From the NCBI GenBank assembly GCA_035540935.1, contig DATLFS010000075.1:1-24816 (forward strand): DNA of 24,816 nt, given 5' to 3'. Below are positions 21,386 to 24,816 of this stretch, in pieces. Under the pieces are notes generated by a model. It was not told where the DNA came from and ran no database searches. It saw nothing but the letters and a program-made list of their open reading frames with translations. Each line of letters starts with the position of its first letter. Positions within the stretch are counted from its first letter, which is position 1. The DNA is from DATLFS01 sp035540935. GTDB lineage: Bacteria > Actinomycetota > CADDZG01 > WHSQ01. A program made the position numbers and the translations under genes.

Positions 21386-22405
21386 CTGCGGCACGAGCGC
21401 CGCGAGCCCGCCGCGCGGGTCTTCCGTCTCGTCCTTCCCCTCCCGTTCCCGGGGCTGGACCGCGCCAACGCGTACCTCCTGACCGACGATGCCGGTCACA
21501 CGCTCGTGGACTGCGGCATCTTCGACGCGCAGCTGGAGGACGGAGGATGGGGAGATCTCGTCACCGCGGTCGACGCGGCGGGGGCGCGCCTCGAGGACGT
21601 GACGCGCCTGGTGGTGACGCATCCCCACATCGACCATTACGGGATGGCGGCGCGTGTGATGGAGGCGACCGGTGCGGAGCTGTGGATGCACCGCGAGTCC
21701 TCCGAGGAGGTGCAGATCTACCGCGACCCGTCCGATGCGGCGTCCCAGATGAAACAGATGCTCGTCGACCACGGGGTCGATCCCGAAGAGGTGGACGCTC
21801 TGGCCGCATACGAGGACTGGCGACCCTACGTCTCGGGCGTGGTCGAGCCGGACCGGCCGGTCGAAGGCGGCGAGAGCTTCTCCTGCGGCGGCCGCACCTG
21901 GTCGTTCGTACACACCCCGGGCCACTCGCGCAGCCACATCTGCCTCGCCGCGGACGAGGAGCGCATACTCATCTCGGGAGATCATCTCCTCCCGAGCGTC
22001 ACTCCCCACATCGACTTCCGGCGCGGCGACGACGACCCCCTCGGGGACTTTCTCGCTTCGCTGGAGAAGATCGAGCGGCTTGCGCCCGACCTCGTCCTCC
22101 CCGGGCACGGGCGTCCCTTCGACGACGGAGCCGACCGCGCCCGCGCGGTGGCGCGGTTCCACGATCGGAGGCTCGGGTCGATCCTCCAGGTCGTGCGCCA
22201 CGAGGAGCGAACGGCGCAGGAGATCACCGACGAGATCTTCGGCAGCACCCTCCTGCATTTCGAGCGTCGTTTGGCGCTGGGCGAGGCGATCGCGCACCTC
22301 GTGTACCTGAGACGCCGCGGCGAGGTCGACCGGGTGCGCGGCGACGACGGCGTGTTCCGCTATCGGAAGGCGTCGCGGCGACGGGCGGCCGAGGACGAAG
22401 CGTGA
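21386..22405 (+). CDS. MBL-fold metallo-hydrolase (non-AUG start)
   Basis: A metallo-beta-lactamase-fold hydrolase of about 340 residues. It has the metal motif THPHIDHYG (HxHxDH), HTPGHSRSHIC, SGDHLLP and the C-terminal VLPGHGRPF, followed by a helical tail (about 80 residues, winged-helix-like: RTAQEITDEIF...HFERRLALGEAIAHLVYLRRRGEVDRV) as in lactamase_B plus WH proteins of the LACTB2 type. The first ordinary start in frame is GTG 21506 (299 residues), but that removes conserved strands FRLVLPLPFPGLDRANAYLLTD just upstream. No ATG, GTG or TTG precedes them in frame down to a stop at 21335. I give CTG 21386; ACG 21368 is another choice. The stop overlaps the hutI GTG. Confidence 0.8.
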   Translation: MRHERREPAARVFRLVLPLPFPGLDRANAYLLTDDAGHTLVDCGIFDAQLEDGGWGDLVTAVDAAGARLEDVTRLVVTHPHIDHYGMAARVMEATGAELWMHRESSEEVQIYRDPSDAASQMKQMLVDHGVDPEEVDALAAYEDWRPYVSGVVEPDRPVEGGESFSCGGRTWSFVHTPGHSRSHICLAADEERILISGDHLLPSVTPHIDFRRGDDDPLGDFLASLEKIERLAPDLVLPGHGRPFDDGADRARAVARFHDRRLGSILQVVRHEERTAQEITDEIFGSTLLHFERRLALGEAIAHLVYLRRRGEVDRVRGDDGVFRYRKASRRRAAEDEA

Positions 22406-23649
22406 GTTCTCTCGTCGTGCGCGATGCGGCGACCGTCGTGCCGTTCGAGGGCTCCGGGCCTCTCCGCGGTGACGCGCTGGGCGCGGTCGAGGTCCGGGAG
22501 CGCGTCTCCGTCACGGTCGACGAAGGCGCGGTGGCGGCTCTCGGCGCGCCGGACGTAGCCGACGCCGAACTCGACGCCTCCGGATGCACGGTCGTGCCGG
22601 GCTTCGTCGACCCGCACACGCACCTGCCTTTCTACGGCTGGCGGGCCGACGAGGACGCCGCCCGGCTCGCCGGGCTCCGGTACGAGACCCTCCACCGGGA
22701 GGAGGGTGGGATCTTCCGCTCGGCGCGGATGCTGGCGGAGGCGTCCGACGACGACGTCCTCGCTTTCTCCCGCTCGCTCGCGACGGAGATGCTGAAGAAG
22801 GGGACGACGGCTTTCGAGACCAAGTCCGGCTACGGCCTCGCGTTCGATGCCGAGCTGCGCCAGCTGCGCCTCGCGAGGAGCCTCGCCGAGGCCGTTCCGC
22901 AGACGGTGGTCACGACCTGTCTCGCGGCGCACGCCGTACCGAAGGATCTGACGGAGGGGGCGTGGGTGGGGGAGATCGCCGACCGCCTCCTGCCGGCCGC
23001 GGTCGGGGAGGAGTTGGTGAGCGCGGTCGACATCTACGTGGAGTCCATCGCGTTCCAGCTGGAGCACGCGGCGCGCCTGAAGACGGCCGCCGACGCGCTG
23101 GGGCTGAGGATGAGGATGCACGCCGATCAGCTGGAGGACTCGCAGTCCGGATCGTTCGCGGCGCGGTGGGGGCTGACGTCCGCCGACCATCTGAATCACA
23201 CCTCGCTCGACGCCGTGGGCGACATCGCGGCGGGGGAAACGGCGGCCGTCCTCCTGCCGGGCGCGACGTTCACGCTGCGGCAGTCCAAGCGACCGCCGGC
23301 GCGGAACCTCATCGACGAGGGGGCGATCGTGGCTCTGGGCAGCGACTTCAACCCGGGAACCTCGCCCATCCTGTCGATGCCGTTCGTCATCGCGCTCGCG
23401 TGCCGCCTCTACGGGCTGCGCCCGATGGAGGCGCTCGCGGCCGCGACGGTGAACGCCGCGCACGTCCTCGGTCTGGATGGCGGCATCGGGCGTGTCGTCC
23501 CCGGGGGACGCGCGGACCTCGTCGTTCTCGACGCGCCTTCGTTCGATCTGATCCCGTACCGCCCCGACCACGACCCGGTACTCGCGGTGGTCTGCGGCGG
23601 CGAGCTCGTGCACCTCGCGCCGCGGGCGCGCGAACGCCTTCGCCGCTAG
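22402..23649 (+). CDS. hutI: Imidazolonepropionase HutI
   Basis: Hydrolyses 4-imidazolone-5-propionate to N-formimino-glutamate, the third step of histidine degradation. The 415-residue amidohydrolase-family protein is full length. It shows the metal motif VDPHTHLPFYG, FETKSGYGL, MRMHADQLEDS, and SDFNPGTSPIL, all diagnostic for HutI. The C-terminal part has GLRPMEALAAATVNAAHVLGLDG and a beta-sandwich end typical of the superfamily. The GTG start overlaps the MBL gene stop (GTGA). Its stop codon shares CTAG with the convergent hutH. The hut genes are thus tail-to-tail rather than in one operon. Confidence 0.95.
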   Translation: MSSLVVRDAATVVPFEGSGPLRGDALGAVEVRERVSVTVDEGAVAALGAPDVADAELDASGCTVVPGFVDPHTHLPFYGWRADEDAARLAGLRYETLHREEGGIFRSARMLAEASDDDVLAFSRSLATEMLKKGTTAFETKSGYGLAFDAELRQLRLARSLAEAVPQTVVTTCLAAHAVPKDLTEGAWVGEIADRLLPAAVGEELVSAVDIYVESIAFQLEHAARLKTAADALGLRMRMHADQLEDSQSGSFAARWGLTSADHLNHTSLDAVGDIAAGETAAVLLPGATFTLRQSKRPPARNLIDEGAIVALGSDFNPGTSPILSMPFVIALACRLYGLRPMEALAAATVNAAHVLGLDGGIGRVVPGGRADLVVLDAPSFDLIPYRPDHDPVLAVVCGGELVHLAPRARERLRR

Positions 23650-24816
23650 TCGAGCGGTCCTACGCCGGCGTCGGCGACCGCGGCGGCGAGGTCCCCGCGC
23701 GCGATCGACCGGCGGAGCGCTGCGATGTCGGGGGCCAGGGGACGGTCCTCCCGCAGCCGAGGCGAGATGCTCCGGACGAGTCGCCGCGCGGCCGCCGTTC
23801 CGGCGGCGGGCTCGAGGCCGCGGAGGTCGAGCGCTTGGGCGGCGGCGAGCGCTTCGATCGCGATCACGTGCTCGGAGTTGTCGAGCACCGACCAGGTACG
23901 GCGCGCCGAGGTAGCGCCCATCGACACGTGGTCCTCCTGCCCCGCCGAGGTGGGGATCGTGTCGGTCGAGGCGGGGAAGCTCATCGAGCGGCTCTCCCCG
24001 ACGAGCGACGCGGCGGTGTACTGGGCGATCATGAAGCCGCTCCGGCGCCCCGGGTCTTCGGTGAGGAAGGCCGGCAGCCCGTTGTTCAGGTGCGGGTCGA
24101 CGAGTCTCGCGACGCGGCGCTCGGCGATCGTGGCGTATCCCGTTACGCACAGCGCGAGGTGGTCCATGGCCAGCCCCAGTGCCTCACCGTGGAAGTTGCC
24201 TCCGGAGAGGACCTCCTCTCGCTCGACGAGCACGCTCGGGTTGTCGATCGCCGATGCCATCTCGTTCTCGAGCGTCTCCCGCACGTACGCCATCGCGTCT
24301 CGATAGGCACCGTGAACCTGCGGGATGCAACGCAGTGAATAGGCGTCCTGCACGAGGTGGTCCGAGTCGCGGTGGCTGGCGACGATCGCACTGCCCTGCA
24401 ACATCGTTCGGAGGTTGCGTGCCACGGCGCGCGCTCCGGGGTGGGCGCGCAGCGCTATGAGGTCGTCGTCGAAGGCGCGGTCCGTGCCGAGAAGACCTTC
24501 GACGGACATCCCACCCGTGATGTCGGCGGCGAGAGCGAGGCGCTCCGCGCGCAGGTAGCCGAGGATGCCCAGGGCGAGCATCGCCTCGGTGCCGTTGACG
24601 AGCGACAGCCCCTCTTTGTGCGAGAGCTCCAGGGGGACGAGAGCCGCGTCCCGTAGTGCCTCTGCGGCCGGCCGCAGCCGGCCTCCTTGCTCCACCTCAC
24701 CCTCGCCTAGAAGTGGAAGCGCCAGGTGGGCCAGCAGGGCGAGGTCGCCGGAGGCGCCGAGGGATCCCTGCGCCGGAACCACGGGGTGGATGCGGTGGTT
24801 GAGCAGTTGGTCGAGC
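23646..24816 (-). CDS. hutH: Histidine ammonia-lyase HutH, N-terminus cut by window end
   Basis: Removes ammonia from L-histidine to give urocanate, the first step of histidine degradation. The visible 390 residues (C-terminal about three quarters) contain the MIO-forming tripeptide ASG in GSLGASGDLA (codons 24755-24747), then KEGLSLVNGTEAM, QDAYSLRCIPQVHGA, ENEMASAIDNPSV, GNFHGEALGLAMD and TIPTSAGQEDHVSMG, all HutH hallmarks. The open frame continues to the window edge (LDQLLNHRIHP...), so the start lies outside. It is convergent with hutI, the stop codons sharing CTAG. The intervening enzyme urocanase (hutU) is not in the window and could lie beyond the edge. Confidence 0.96.
   Translation of the reverse strand, partial: LDQLLNHRIHPVVPAQGSLGASGDLALLAHLALPLLGEGEVEQGGRLRPAAEALRDAALVPLELSHKEGLSLVNGTEAMLALGILGYLRAERLALAADITGGMSVEGLLGTDRAFDDDLIALRAHPGARAVARNLRTMLQGSAIVASHRDSDHLVQDAYSLRCIPQVHGAYRDAMAYVRETLENEMASAIDNPSVLVEREEVLSGGNFHGEALGLAMDHLALCVTGYATIAERRVARLVDPHLNNGLPAFLTEDPGRRSGFMIAQYTAASLVGESRSMSFPASTDTIPTSAGQEDHVSMGATSARRTWSVLDNSEHVIAIEALAAAQALDLRGLEPAAGTAAARRLVRSISPRLREDRPLAPDIAALRRSIARGDLAAAVADAGVGPLD

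Noticed and set aside
22360..24150. A 596-codon minus-strand ORF
   Set aside because: It lies antisense to hutI and in a wrong frame over hutH; Arg/Pro/His-rich with no domain signs.
1..24816. tRNA, rRNA, tmRNA, RNase P, CRISPR arrays, insertion sequences or prophage
   Set aside because: I looked for conserved motifs of each and for terminal repeats or transposase/integrase genes and found none.

Overview
The window is GC-rich, densely packed chromosomal DNA, almost certainly from an actinomycete (Actinomycetota). Supporting signs are the FolP2-type dihydropteroate synthase homologue, a DUF5319 protein beside an orphan ParA, a PASTA-repeat Ser/Thr kinase, a metallophosphoesterase resembling the PPA1498 family, frequent GTG/TTG starts, and several genes whose start codon lies 6-7 nt after a TAnnnT box (leaderless style). 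The gene mix does not look like Streptomyces or Mycobacterium; a less-studied or uncultured lineage is my guess. I see no phage, transposon, CRISPR array, tRNA or rRNA gene.

Layout. 1-6196 (+): the C-terminal half of a cysteine desulfurase, mnmA (tRNA 2-thiolation), a Tat-exported metallophosphoesterase, a SAM methyltransferase and ligA. 6197-6625: a regulatory intergenic region with a terminator, a probable minus-strand small transcript carrying a 14-codon ORF with an exceptionally long Shine-Dalgarno sequence, and an 18-bp palindromic operator. 6626-9290 (+): a four-gene acyl-CoA operon (SDR 3-hydroxyacyl-CoA dehydrogenase plus three hot-dog/MaoC proteins). 9295-10179 (-): zinc-ribbon rhomboid protease, divergent from an endonuclease/exonuclease/phosphatase protein (10211-10861). 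10928-13780 (+): coiled-coil membrane protein, PASTA kinase and a lipoprotein. 13752-14177 (-): Nudix hydrolase, divergent from 14195-16008 (+): EamA transporter and folP2. 15932-16096 (-): a 54-residue FlgM-like ORF, divergent from a single-domain response regulator and a prepilin peptidase (16171-17323). 17369-18851 (+): a tightly coupled DUF5319 - ParA - small zinc-ribbon operon. 18937-19434 (+): a Lys/Ala-rich histone H1-like protein. 19486-20769 (+): glutamate dehydrogenase. 20770-21165 is a gene-free stretch ending in a promoter and hairpin ahead of a dodecin-like gene. 21386-23649 (+): MBL-fold hydrolase and hutI; 23646-24816 (-): hutH, cut by the window edge.

How the genes fit together. 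Cysteine desulfurase feeds sulfur to MnmA for U34 thiolation. The SDR and hydratases would carry out hydration and oxidation of a beta-oxidation-type cycle, with the palindrome as a likely TetR-type control site. The hut genes degrade histidine towards glutamate, and glutamate dehydrogenase a few kb upstream could release ammonia from it. The most unusual parts are non-coding or very small: the 6.2-6.5 kb small-transcript candidate, the bidirectional leaderless promoter at 14.18 kb, the FlgM-like/response-regulator divergon with its 12-bp inverted repeat at 16.1 kb, and the MBL gene that has no ordinary start codon before its conserved N-terminus.
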